From Odontesthes bonariensis (taxonomy: Eukaryota; Chordata; Actinopteri; Atheriniformes; Atherinopsidae): a stretch of DNA of 64,000 bases. Location of the stretch: positions 20,668,227 through 20,732,226 of the forward strand of contig NC_134515.1 of NCBI RefSeq assembly GCF_027942865.1, read 5' to 3'. Positions 14,201 through 37,638 of this stretch are shown in pieces (position 1 is the stretch's first letter; every line of letters begins with the position of its first letter). The position numbers were made by a program, and so were the translations under genes. Under the pieces are notes generated by a model, which saw only the letters and a program-made list of their open reading frames with translations, was not told where the DNA came from and searched no databases.

Positions 14201-17200
14201 TCTCCACAAAAGACATGGAGACTGGATGGTGAAACTCCTATGACCCCCTTGGTAACTCTGCAAAGGTAAAGATCTGGTCCACTGCCCAACCAAAGGTTCC
14301 AACTCACCACCCGGTGGTGATTGGTTGACAGCTCTGCACCTGTCTTCACCTGAGTGTGTAAGACATACAGCCACAGTCTGATGATACGACTAAAAGTTAT
14401 CGACTTTTGGCCTAAGGTGGCCTGATATCAGGTACACTTACTGATATCAGGTACAGCTTATACTCAAACATGGTGCTCATAATGGACAATCCATGACTGG
14501 CACAGAAGTCCAAAAACAAAACATCACTTGGGTTTAGACCAGGGAGGCCGTTCTTCCCAATCACACCTCTCCATGTCACTCCATCATTGACCACATGTGC
14601 ACTGAACTCCAAGAAGGCCGGGTAATCTGAGCTGCTGTTTGGTGCATATGCACAACCAACAGTCAGAATTACCGGCCCATCTTTGTTCGAACCCTCACCT
14701 GTGGTCGAGATGTGGGTGGTGATACAAGCGGCTAAAATGGGTTTCCTTTTGAGAGTGGCTGGGCTCAGCCCTGGGGCAGACCCAGAACTTGCTGGATGGA
14801 TTATATATCTCTTCTGGCCTGGGAATGCCTAGGGATACCCCAGGAGGAGCTGGAAAGTGTCGCTGGGGTGATGGATGTCTGGGTTTCTCTCCTGGGCCCG
14901 TTGCCTCCGCATCCCAACCTCGGATAAGCGGTAGATAATGGATGGGTGGATGAATGGCTTACAGTTTGTGATGTGGGAGGACTCCAGACAGCTCAGCGTG
15001 TCAGAAAACACGACAGACGGATTACTGTCATAAGGCCACACAATGTGCTAAACCAGCACCTAAAACAATGCAATACATCCATCACTCATAACTGGCACGC
15101 CCTCCCAGTCTGCTTCAATATTTTGGAACAGATTTAGACAAAAGACTTCTCTTATTGTGCCGATATCAGGATTTTTATGACCCAAAATCCTTTAACTCCT
15201 GCAAGCAGCATTGGCTGAATATCTATTTCTCATCATGTTGTCAGAAGTCTGAATTAAATTCTTTCATCTTTTGCTTGCCAGCGCTGTACAATAAGTATCA
15301 AAAATCTAAAATAGGAAACTCTTCCGATTTGATGACTGTATAATGGCAGAAGACATTTGGCAGCAACTAACACTGACTTGGGAACAGACCAGAGCGGAAC
15401 AAATAAAGCTTTCAGGTGGAATACAACAAATTTGTATTAAATAAGAATTCAAATAAAGCTAAACAAAGCAAACATCACACAACAGTTTAGATCTATAACT
15501 TATGAAGAAACACCAAAAATCTTTTACATGAGCAGCCATAATATCTTCTTTAACCCCAATTAATTCATAATGATGAAAAAATACCAGTGCTGTATGAATC
15601 TTTATTCTTGACATTTTCTCTTTTTAAGATTCTACACTTATCCTCAATGGAGGAAGGTGAACTTTAATAAATATTTGGGAGGATTGTGAAATATTTGCAT
15701 ATTAGCGAGACAGGTTACACATGGTACCGTGACAAAGAATAACAATTACCGCTTTGCTGTATCCTGCTGATATGGAGGTGGTGGCGCCAAAAGAGCGGCC
15801 ATTTGCTTTGGCTGGGGAGAACTTGAACGTTTCAAAGTCGCTGAAGTTTGTTGAAATCTGCGGAGGCGGGCCTATTGAAAGAAAGACCATTTAAAGAAAA
15901 CTGAAACTAACAACAGAGAGAGACACAGAGTGGAGAGAGCATGACAGTTGATCAGTGTGTGAATGGTTCTCTCATCTCATATTCATTATCACAGGGGAGG
16001 TTTTATCATCAATGAAAAATGCATGTACACAGGTTGAGGCTGAATTCTGCTTCCCCAAAATTTTTTTTTTTTTTTTAAATTAGTCAAAGCTTTAGCTTGA
16101 TGATTCACAACGATTACGTATGTGCATCTGCTAATCTTTTAGTGAGACACAAGGACAGACATGACATCATGTCAGTCCAAAACCAAGAGGCTATGTGCTA
16201 TAATTTGGGCGTTAGCTGAAGGATATCCATCACATTTTAGCCTTTTGTTTGTCTGCCTCCTAGGACGATTCACTGGCATGACAGACTGCCACCCAAGTAG
16301 TACAAAATGCAAAGGCTGCTACTCGTATTATCATCTGTGCCAGTGTTGGAGAAGTCATTGGAAGACAGAAACAAGTCTCCCGCAGTGACAATAGACCATC
16401 TAACCAAATGAGGACCATTGAAGGCTCAGTAAAGTAAAATAAAACGTGCAAAATACTGCTGGTTTTGGAAATTTGTCTTTGAGAATTCAGCTCCAATGCC
16501 AATACAAAGTTTAAAGTGTGCAGCAACATGTTCTTTGAGAGAAAAGGAGCAGATACTTAGAGCAATTCCCAGAACTACGTTAGTAATCAGTAATCCTGAT
16601 TCAGTGACTAATAATAATTAGATTACTTATCACAACACTAGATCTGTTTTGCATATATCCAAATCATTTCCCCGTTTGGTTTTTAGGTATGCACCAACAG
16701 GTTTTTCACCTCCTTCAGCTTTATTGGCAACACAAACTCAAGCCCAATCAGTTCCACAAATTTCTCAGGGCAATGTCCTAAAACCTCAGCACATCGAAAC
16801 TTACCACCTGGATGGCATGGCACTTAAGGCAAGTGAGGAATAATGTCTTTTATGTGTTCTGACTGACTGGTCCTGGAAATGTGGGGCACTGGTCCGGTTA
16901 ATGTACGGCTCAGTTCATGATCACAAACGTCTGACATTATCATCTTGGTTGCTAAAACAAATCAGTAAGAACAGAGTATTTTTCTAGGCAAAGCGACAAC
17001 TGTAATATCACTGTTTAAGGCTCATGAACCGTGAGAAACTCTCTGTTGTTACTAGTCTTTTGGTCCAAATATTTACACCAAGAGCAGCCAGATGACCTCA
17101 GAGGCGTGTGCAACTTTAACCCTGCGGTTGTTCCTCCTGTTAATTCAGTGTTTCCCAACTAACAGCAAAATATTTCCAGTGGGCTCAATTTAAGAAGCCT

Positions 17201-17889
17201 CACTGGCTTTTTACAGCTTTACTTCTCCTTGGATAACGAGATGACAAATTACATTTATGCATCTCACAACGCCTTTTTAAAAACCATAAACTGTTTTAAG
17301 GTAGGGCGGTACTCCCTTTTTTTTTTAATGCAACATGTAAATCCAGGGAATCTCGAATATCTCTCCCGTTGCACGGTCTATTTCTCATTTTCAGCGCATT
17401 CTGACGTTGCTTCTTGCAGGAAAAACTAGTCCTGGAGTCTTTTGCAGCGGCTTGTGGGTTTAGCTGCTCTGCGATCTGCATTCCTCTCAGCGAGGAGCAG
17501 CTCACAGCGACTAGTTGGATGCGTGTTTCTGCAGTTTCACGCACGAACAGAATGTGTCATCGCACCTTCCACAAGACAAAACTCATGTTACGCAGTAAAC
17601 GTAAACGTTACTATTAGAACACCGGGCAGATAACACAGCTGCACATGGCTTCTAAACAAAGCGTTTGGTTGGAATTATTCTTATGTATAGTAACTTTCAT
17701 ACTTGTAGGAGACAAAGACGTAGAAAGCGTGCAGCTTTTGCTCCGTCTGGACTTGCTCCTCTTGATGGTGTCCACTTGATTCAGCACGCGCCGCTGTCCC
17801 GAGCTCAGGGTGTTGTCGGAGGGCAGCGCGAGCGAGGTGTCCTCCGTGAGCCCGCTGCTCTGAGCCGATCGCAGAGGCTCCAGTGCCAT
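5290..17889 (-). CDS. pkp1: Plakophilin-1, complete, 14 coding exons
   Basis: Plakophilin-1 is a desmosomal plaque and nuclear armadillo protein that binds desmoplakin and cadherin tails. Coding exons, 5' to 3': 17889-17703, 15871-15750, 11871-11692, 11607-11423, 11286-11145, 10808-10601, 10284-10122, 9745-9628, 8287-8129, 8050-7880, 7584-7434, 6636-6450, 6367-6283, 5379-5290. Phases match at every junction and the sum is 2148 nt (715 aa), close to human PKP1 (726/747 aa). The N-terminus (LALPSD, then VDTIKRSKS) matches the plakophilin-1 head; the head runs to about residue 228. Armadillo repeats follow to about 690: [78 protein letters not shown]. The start at 17889 was chosen by homology; an in-frame ATG at 18102 would add an unconserved extension. 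The last exon ([12 protein letters not shown]) is the least certain because the C-terminus is poorly conserved. Confidence 0.93.
6690..7390. repeat. Degenerate interspersed repeat in pkp1 intron
   Basis: The left edge (CCCCAACTCCAGAAAAG) and right edge (AGAGATTTGCAAATTGCTGC, ATTCTGTCATT) resemble the two ends of a fish repeat family whose ends contain AATTCCAAAAAAGTTGGG-like and ATTTGCAAATCTC-like motifs. A related fragment lies at 25880-26050. The interior is AT-rich with no coding. Class unknown; family likeness is from memory. Confidence 0.4.
10828..10873 (+). repeat. (TG)n followed by long G-runs, potential G-quadruplex
   Basis: A (TG)n stretch runs into several G-runs of five to nine, separated by single T or TGGA. 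On the transcribed (minus) sense it is C-rich and forms part of the pyrimidine tract just before the acceptor of pkp1 exon 6 (exon starts at 10808). The plus strand could fold as a G-quadruplex. Confidence 0.7.
14146..14960. mobile_element. LINE fragments (RTE-like endonuclease piece and a 3' tail)
   Basis: On the minus strand at 14412-14612 an open stretch reads [15 protein letters not shown], then [11 protein letters not shown], the signature of the apurinic endonuclease domain of a common fish non-LTR retrotransposon (GDFNAHVG...[11 protein letters not shown]). At about 14760-14960 the plus strand carries the typical 3' end of such elements: AGGAGGAGCTGGAAAGTGTC, CCTCCGCATCCCAACCTCGG, then a GGATGGGTGGATGA-like tail. 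The pieces are in opposite orientations, so at least two events are stacked in pkp1 intron 2. No intact ORF remains. Confidence 0.75.
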
Positions 17890-18110
17890 CGTTCCCAAAA
17901 AGTCGGTGCCCTTTTTTCTTTTTTTTCCGTAAACAGACGGACCGAACCCGATTCCAGAAAGAGCGGACCTAAGCAGAGTGGCGCAGCAGTGTGGAAAGCC
18001 AGCGGATGTGTCAAGTGTGCAGCTAGTTGTTCCCAGAACTGTGAGGCGGGGAAGTACTCCACCCATCGGGCCGCGCCCCTCTAACTCCCAAAGAAAGTTC
18101 ACATGCGCTG
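17890..18110 (-). promoter_or_regulatory. Probable pkp1 5' UTR and promoter-proximal region
   Basis: The segment upstream of the pkp1 start is GC-rich compared with its flanks and contains several CpGs (CCGGTTCGGTCC on the transcribed strand, GCGGCCCGATGGG). No TATA box was seen. The in-frame upstream ATG at 18102 probably lies in the 5' UTR or is unused. Confidence 0.3.
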
Positions 18111-18651
18111 GATGAAGGGTGGAGCCGAGGCAGAGAGTCGTGCATCACAGCCATGGATGTATTATTACAGCCAACTTAACATGGCAGTGGTCAGTGTCAC
18201 TGCAACCACGGGGAGTCACTAAAGGTTAAGAGGGCAAGGCGCCTATAACTGTAGAGCGTTCCCTGTTGGTTACTTTAGAGGGCCTTCTACATTTTTTGAG
18301 AAAACTATTATCTCAGTATGCAGATTAGTTATTAACCATTGCAGTACTTTTGCAGAACCTTCCATTGCCCAAATAAGACCATTTGAAGAAGGTTTTAAAA
18401 TCCATGTATTTATTTTTATTATTATTGTATTATTGTTGTTATTTTCTATTTGTTTATTTATTTTAGAGTGTCTGGGCCACATGGGGGGTGGTATGTTTGA
18501 TGTTTTGTATTGGGGTGATTTGTCTTGTTGTTGTCTGTCTGTAGTTGAGACAGATATTTGTGTGTGTATCTTGGGTCCTGTTGTTTTGTTGTTGATGGGA
18601 TGTTTGTTGTTTGAATGGAAAAATCAATAAAAACACTTTGATTATTAAAGC

Positions 18652-18681
18652 AGTGCTAATCAAGTATACTTGATTAGCACT
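18652..18681. repeat. Perfect 30-bp palindrome
   Basis: AGTGCTAATCAAGTA is followed directly by its exact reverse complement with no spacer. It sits just after the AATAAA-containing end of a possible retroelement tail (AATAAA near 18626). Function unknown. Confidence 0.85.
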
Positions 18682-19645
18682 ACCATTTCATAAAATGTCT
18701 TGTTTTGCGTAGAGGTCAAAGCAGGCCCAGCTTGGCCAAATTTGACACCTAAGTGAGTATTTTGGAGGTTTGTTTGTTTTTTCTCCTCCACTGGTCCTAA
18801 AGAGAAATTCTTATGGTAGAAAAATATGCTGTAATGAAAAAAAATGTAAAAGAAAAACTAAAACAACCTTTTTCCTCAAAGTGTCTATATTTTTTTATTA
18901 TGTTATGTTATGTTATGTTATGGCTGCCACCATAATGAGTTGTATGTATAGTACATGATATTTAATGAAACAGCCCAAACTGATACTCTGATTTCAATAT
19001 TCATTTCAAACTGGTAGAAGTAAAAATATCAGCTAATTCAACATTCTATTCAGACAGTCTCTACAGCATACTTTCCAGTTCCAATTCGTGCTCAATTTAC
19101 AATTTACGATAAAGTACAGTTACGATATAAAACATGAACTTTAATGTGTACACTTTTATAGTTTTAAATCTGATGATTTAACATCAATACCACATTTTTC
19201 CATGAACTTAGTCTGATTCGCAATTTACTTTGAAATGCGGTGCAAACTCGGCTCTACGTGCCTGTTTTTTTTTCCTTAGGAGATAACCCAGACGTTACCG
19301 ATGACATTAAATTGTGTGAGGCTTCAATCCTGACACTAAAGCAGCTACATTTCATTAGGCCTTTACCCTATTCCTTACACTTGTCAAAACGTTTGCTCAC
19401 ATGTCCTGTTGGTCGGAGATCTGAGCCAGCATGAATAAACCTGTGAGAAAAGAAAAGGGGAAGAGGTGGTCACGATCAAGAAGAACTGGGAAGGAACAGA
19501 CGCCACTATGAGTAGATGGCGTCTGCATAACCAGATAGTTTTTTGGCAAAGTTTCTCCTGGTGTCGTTTTCCCACCACACCCTTCACCTAATTACTGTCA
19601 GTCAGTAAATGCATGATCATGTGCGTGTCTGAAATGAAAAATGAG

Positions 19646-19668
19646 TGTGTGTGTGTGTGTGTGGGTGG

Positions 19669-19701
<33 letters not shown>

Positions 19702-19725
19702 GGTGGGTGGGTGGGTGGGGGGGTT
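19646..19725 (+). repeat. (TG)n and (GGGT)n compound microsatellite
   Basis: Alternating TG with interspersed GGTG passes into a run of GGTGGGTG repeats and a G-run. It is a typical fish microsatellite; translated frames across it are artefacts. Confidence 0.9.
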
Positions 19726-20216
19726 GTCCACATACCTGACAGTTTCAAAATGAGACAAAGAGGAACATGTGTCAAACATTTATTTAACCGAATGTGTAAA
19801 TGAATTCATGCAGGTGGGGTTATAGCTCAGGAAAAGGCAGCAGTGTTTGAGTGAAAGCTTTCACACGTATCGGCATGAAGCAGGTAAGCCTGGTTTCCAT
19901 TGGCAGCAGACTAACATATAAAAAGTTATAAGAGTTTTTGGGAAAAGTGGAACAGTTGTCAGGCTTGTTCAAAACCTCATCGACGACAGCAGGGCTGTGC
20001 AGAGACCTTTGGAGGGGCAGGTGCTCAAAGTCAAAAGGGGGCACATGGAGCACGAATTTGAAACACTCCTTTTGTTTTTGTTTTGACGTCCTCTCCTTAC
20101 GAGGCATCTCTGCAGAATAAAATATGATTGATAAACTATAATCTAATGCACATAAAACACACACACACACACACACAGTGACATTTCATACTTTTTTCAA
20201 GACATAGGCTATACTG

Positions 20217-20729
20217 TAGGGGTGGGAGGATATGCTTTGGTCACGATTCAATTGTATCACGATTCTAAGGTGCCGATTTAATTTGTATCACGATTCTTGA
20301 TAATTGCAATTCTACAAGTATTGCAATTCGATATAATCAATAATTGCAATTTTCTTCCTCCTTAAAAAACAAACAAGTTTAATCATACACTTCTAGAATC
20401 AATCTCGTTCCCATAAACAATGCACATCAGTCTGTCAGTCAGTCCAGCAGCTGACATTTATTTGAACTGAGACAAAAAGAGGTACTTACTATGTATAGCA
20501 TTTTCTAAAGTTTACAGTTACAAAATGAATTGAAATGTCCACACAGCACAAATGTGGGCTAGTTTTAACATAACTTATGATGAAGTTTTTCTGGACACGG
20601 ATATGACATAATATAATCGATTTAGGGGAGAAAAATCGATTATTAACATCATCCCATAAAAAAATAAAAAAATAAATAAATAAATAAATCGCGATATGTA
20701 CATGAATCGATTTTTTTAGCACACCCCTA
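20217..20729. mobile_element. hAT-type non-autonomous element (MITE)
   Basis: Ends read TAGGGGTGGG and, at the right, CACACCCCTA, short imperfect inverted repeats of the hAT type. Flanking 8-mers CTATACTG (20209-20216) and ATATACTG (20730-20737) match at 7 of 8 positions, as expected for a hAT target duplication. The inside is AT-rich with TATCACGATTC repeats near the left and TCGATT motifs near the right. No transposase. Confidence 0.75.
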
Positions 20730-21014
20730 ATATACTGTACAGCTACGAATTTGCTCCATGGCATGGATTCATAATCTGCCCTTTATTATTCGTAGTGTTG
20801 ATAATAAAGTAAAAAATAATTAAATGATATAGTAATCATGTATTTAAATGTATTTGTGCTTGACAATCCACTTTGTGCAAGACAGCGAGGTTATAAAACT
20901 TATATATTTATGCATATATTTAATTTGTGTGTATACAGTTGTTATAAACAAGTACAGATTTGTTTACATGAGGTTGAGAAAAATCACAATTCAAATTATT
21001 CAAACTATTATTGT

Positions 21015-21863
21015 CATTTAAAAAGTTGTAGAATACCAAGGCACTCATCTTCTTTGTAGTTAAAATGCCTTTATTTTCATGGGCAAAACATTAAAACACT
21101 TCGACGCGTTTCGGCATGAAGCCTTCGTCGGGAAGTGAGCAGTCTCTTGTGTGGCAAAACTGAATTATAAGACATCCGTTCCATGAGTGTTCTCAGGTGT
21201 GTCGGTGGGAGCAATTAGCCAATGGCAAACCACTTATTTACAAAGGGAACCCATAAAAAACAGAAAAACAAACAAATATCAATGGTGGTCAGCAGGGCAG
21301 GGGGTCTCATTCTACAGTCTCTACAAATATAAGAAAGTATTAGATAACATCAAAAAACAGACATGTAATACACATATAAAAATAAACATTTGTGCTTACA
21401 GAAAATGACAATATTCCAACTCATCATTTAAACCCGGATATAAAGTAGCTTTTAATTTAAAAATCCAGTAGCTCTCTCGCTGGTTTAATTGTTTCAATCT
21501 ATCGCCCCCTCTCATTGTTTGTGGTATATGATCAATATCCATAGCTTTTAAAATAGCAGGGTTACTATTGTGCTGGTCTTTGAAATGACGAGCCATTGGA
21601 TAGTTCTAATTTTTTGTTCTAATCGCATACTTGTGTTCTGAGAATATCTTGTAAACGCCTCAAACCTCAAACGCAGGTTGATTAGCCAATTAGCCATTGG
21701 CCCACACACCTGAGAACACTCATGGAACGGATGTCTTATAATTCAGTTTTGCCACACAAGAGACTGCTCACTTCCTGACGAAGGCTTATGAAGGCTTGTG
21801 AAAATAAAGGCATTTTAACTACAAAGAAGATGAGTGCCTTGGTATTCTACAACTTTTTAAATG
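21015..21863 (-). mobile_element. Penelope-like element fragment in an inverted terminal arrangement
   Basis: Arms at about 21015-21215 and 21700-21863 are inverted copies of one sequence (CATTTAAAAAGTTGTAG... against ...CTACAACTTTTTAAATG). Between them the minus strand at 21596-21396 encodes an EESYWIF-like block: HFKDQHNS, GGDRLKQLNQRESYWIF and a GLND ending, as in the C-terminal GIY-YIG endonuclease region of Penelope-like retroelements. The reverse transcriptase part is missing. The inverted terminal copies fit the tangled terminal repeats known for Penelope elements. Confidence 0.75.
21101..21135 (-). ncRNA. Hammerhead ribozyme-like motif of the Penelope element
   Basis: On the minus strand the order is CCGACGA, a helix-II hairpin GGCTTCATGCC, GAAAC, then GCGTC. 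This is the minimal hammerhead layout (CUGANGA - helix II - GAAA - cleavage site) reported for Penelope terminal repeats. The core has C in place of U at the second position of CUGANGA, so activity may be lost. The inverted copy (about 21776-21800, plus strand) keeps CTGACGA but has lost the GAAA side. Confidence 0.6.
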
Positions 21864-23614
21864 AACAAAGCCTGTCACCAAAGAGCACCATCTCTACAAA
21901 GTACTAGTTCCAGGTAGCACTCCAATTGGACTTGATTCACTATTATTGTCATTGTTGTCGTATTTATACTAATATAGTCCAAAATTATGTGAATAAGCAT
22001 GTATGCTACATTGCATAGTTTTAGTGAAAATTTAGTGAAAGCCTCAAACCATCATTGCCTCATGTAGGACAAACACTGCAACGCACTTTGCCCATAATAA
22101 AAGAAACATAGAAACAAAAAGAAGCCATACATAAAGGCATACTTTTTCCCCTCAGCACGCTGTGTGTGGTTAACTAGCTATAACTTATGAGAGTGTGTGA
22201 AGTCAGAAGCGCACACACAGGATGCTGCTCACTTCACTAACTTCGTCAGTCATCTTGCAAGAATACACCATGGCGTGCACAAACAAATACCGCTGCAAAA
22301 CCTACTCACCGGACCCTCAGCCTTGAGTTGTGCGCTCTTCGTCTCTGGCAGCTTAGCAGCGCCTAGTGCAGGGCAAGTCGTCAGGGCACGTCTATGTAGA
22401 TCATGTGACCGACCGAGGCTAAATCAAAATTTTTATTATTTTTTATTATCATTATTTTGGGCTACACAGATCTTCACACACACACTTAAAAAAATAAAAA
22501 ATAAACAATTTTTCGACAAATGGGCCAAAGGGGCACCCCCTCCCTCCTCTCTGCACGTGCCTGGACGACAGCTATGAAACGCGTCTATTTCACACTGTTC
22601 CTTTATCCTCTCACACCAAAACCCAAGAAAGACGTCACCACCACTTTATGGGCTGCCTGCTGCATGGAAAAGAACGCCAAAAAAAAACAAAAAAAAAAAA
22701 ACAAACTATAAAAAGCATGTTGATCGTCAGCCTTGGAACGTTGCCTCCTCATATAAAAACATGCAATAATTCATCTCTAATTATGACATTTCCCAAAAAG
22801 TTCGGGGCTTTTCAGATTGAGCAACTGCAACACTCACACTGCATGAGGCAATACGATTAAACTGAAGTTGGGGCCTTGATGTAGCACAAAACAATTCTCT
22901 GCTTTAGAATGCCGTGTTTGTCCTGAAGGTTGATTCAACTCCTTTAACAGCGCGAGTCGTTACCTTTAAGAACAGGTTTCACACTGGCAAAACAAAGCCG
23001 ACAAATGTGACTGATTCAGTCTAACATTTATAAAAAAAAAAAAAATTCTAAATTTTCAATCCAATCTTTTCAACATTAAAGAATCTTAACACAATAGCAC
23101 TGCTTGATAATGAATACACATGACCCGAGTGAATAGGTGGGTGGGATATTAAAAACTTTAAAGGCTCAATGTCAGACTTAATCCGTAAGACGTAATCCGT
23201 GTGGAGAAAGTAAAGCCGTCATGGGACTCTGCTTTAGTGCCAACATGTAAACATCAGAGACACTATCAGCATAGCGGAATAGCTTAAACGTTCGAATCCA
23301 TAGTTGGCCAAACTCTCTCTATATACGGCTGTGGTAAACATGAGCCGATGGCACCACCTAGCACCACAAATGAGTACTGCGATATCCGTTAACTGTCATA
23401 AACGGCAATAACCAAGATAAAAACAGTGATTCTAACACTAATTCTCTCAGTACATAAAGTACTTTTTTTTTTTTTTTTTTTTTAAGAGGAGGGGTACTAT
23501 ATTGCTTTTTTTAAATCATACAAAGAACACGTGTTAGGCGTTGCTTCTCATGTGGAAATTAAGAACACATTCATCCACATTTTTTTTAAGAATTTATTAA
23601 CAATGCTTCCCTCT
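21864..23614. other. Intergenic spacer between the Penelope fragment and the tead3 3' end
   Basis: No gene recognised. AT-rich sequence with poly(A) runs (22680-22705, 23031-23044) and a long poly(T) (about 23463-23483). Open frames here are short and without family resemblance. Confidence 0.45.
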
Positions 23615-23633
23615 CTCTCCACCACCACATGAC

Positions 23634-23639
23634 TTTATT
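23634..23639 (-). terminator. Probable poly(A) signal of tead3
   Basis: Minus strand reads CCAATAAAGTC, followed about 10-30 nt downstream by a GU-rich stretch (CATGTGGTGGTGGAGAGAG). This gives a 3' UTR of about 1.9 kb. A second TTTATT (plus) lies at about 23592. Confidence 0.6.
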
Positions 23640-23896
23640 GGTACAGCATAAAGGCACAGATTTTATCCTCTGAACAGACTTGACCAAAGGAGTGATGAGG
23701 AAAAGACGGACAGAATACACATATAGGAAAGTACTGATAAAAGTATAACACTACTGAGTGAAAATTAAATGACAGTTTTATTTAAAACAGAACCGAACGG
23801 CTCTTGTTGTCATGAGAGTCAAAGACGAGTCTTTCCCCTTCACATGGTTAGAGATAATCTCAGCCGGAGAGGGCTTGATGGAGTAAAATAAGATAT

Positions 23897-23937
<41 letters not shown>

Positions 23938-25518
23938 TATAGATAGATATTTATCTACATAGATATATATGTATAAAAAGATGCCGACCATATGGATCAG
24001 TAATCTAAAAACATTACATCGAACAAAAGAGAAAAGTTTCAGCTGAATAGTTTGTTAGTGTTATTAGGCAAAAATCTACCCCAGTGCACTGTGGGTGACC
24101 TTTATGCAGTCTGTACCATACATACATACATACATACATACATACATAGAAGGAAAACATACAACCAAAACACCCATCATTTACGGTGTTTAGTGTGCAG
24201 GTGAAATACAAAAAAATACCTTACAAAAATGTATCTATATCATTTTGGCTTACAAACAGTACCATTACAAATGTAGTGTACACATCCTATACATCAGTGC
24301 TCCTCAGCTTAAGGCTTTAAGAATCAAAGCACATTCTTATCCCAACTCGTGTGGAGGTAGAAATACTGCAGCAAGCCCACACCGTCAAGAGTAAAAACAT
24401 TATCGTGTCTATAAACAGTAAAAGTAACTCTCATTAAAACTGCGGGAACTAATATGGATCTCTTCTGCCGTTTCCAAACGTGCCTCCTTTAGACATCCCC
24501 CCCCAGCGTGTACTCCTGGAAACCTTTAAACAGCAAAGACTCCCAAAATACTCTCTTAACACCGTGATACTGTTAAAAATAAATATGTCATGCAACGTCT
24601 TTACACATAGTGGATTATCTTCTATGGAGAGGCAGACTTTCTGCAATATGATCTTTGATCAAACCAAAGCCCACGATTTCAAACTAAACTGAAACGGGTT
24701 ATATATTAGAGAGGGCTCGTCCGTATGGTACCTTTCAAAGATACAACAGACAGCAGAAGAAGAAGAAACGGTCATCGTGACAGATTACATTAACAGTGAT
24801 TAAATGATTTGTCAAATTATATTCAAACTCGTCTCGCATGGGTCTCACCTCCGATGTGAATGCATAGGTGGGGAAAATACTGTGAAAAACAACATTTACT
24901 TTTAGTGGAGAATAAGCTGCTATCTCATTGTTTATAAAGTGTGATGGAAGGATTTCACATTTAAAAAAAAAAAAACTAAAAAAAAAAAAAACTAAATGTA
25001 GTTTGGAGCTTCTTCTGTTTCTCTTATTTTCAGGAACCTTTTCAACATCTGTCAGTAAAACGGATTCCTAATTCAACCTGTTACGATCTGAGCTTTATAA
25101 AACCTAAAGATTTTCTTTGGAAAACTTTAAGCGGGCCCAAACCCCCCCCTGCTCATTTTGCCCTCATGATTACCAGTATTTGTATATAATAAAAAAAAAA
25201 TAAAAAAACATTGATGCGACTGGCTTAAAAGCACATATGTTGCATCAGGTCACGTCACATGAAACATTTCGATGACTGTTGACCTACTCTGGGAAATCCA
25301 TGATCTACGATATCTGTTCACACTTGCGGCAACGAGAAGACATACACATAAAACAAGCAACAGGTATGACTATAGTGCGACGGTTGGTCAAATAAAACAA
25401 GTGTGTGTTTAGAGTAAAGGAGTGGGGGGAGGTTCTGTATGTTGAGCTGGAAATTGTGTTCAAGCTGTACATTTCAAAAAGTCTGAAGAGTCTTTGCATG
25501 CACGCTTGTAACATGCTG
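23640..25518 (-). other. Probable tead3 3' UTR
   Basis: This stretch follows the tead3 stop codon to the likely poly(A) signal and has no coding potential. It holds a (CA)n run (about 23900-23932), a (CATA)n run (about 24118-24149), and several poly(A) tracts. Confidence 0.5.
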
Positions 25519-37613
<12,095 letters not shown>

Positions 37614-37638
37614 GATGACGGTTCCAACCACAACACAC

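Larger units (their letters stand above)
18111..20216. other. Intergenic spacer upstream of pkp1
   Basis: No gene recognised. Contents: a T/G-rich stretch ending TCAATAAAAA (18460-18640), suggestive of a retroelement 3' end, a perfect 30-bp palindrome (18652-18681), a (TTATG)n run near 18897 and a (TG)n/(GGGT)n microsatellite (19646-19725). Confidence 0.45.

Noticed and set aside
17614-18102. Longer pkp1 N-terminus starting at the in-frame ATG at 18102
   Set aside because: The extra residues are Gly/Arg/Cys-rich and match no plakophilin; the family N-terminus begins at 17889.
19588-19779. Open frames of repeated TH/PPTH residues
   Set aside because: Translation of the (TG)n/(GGGT)n microsatellite.
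24118-24149. Regular short repeats considered as a CRISPR-like array
   Set aside because: A simple (CATA)n microsatellite; no spacers, and the genome is vertebrate.
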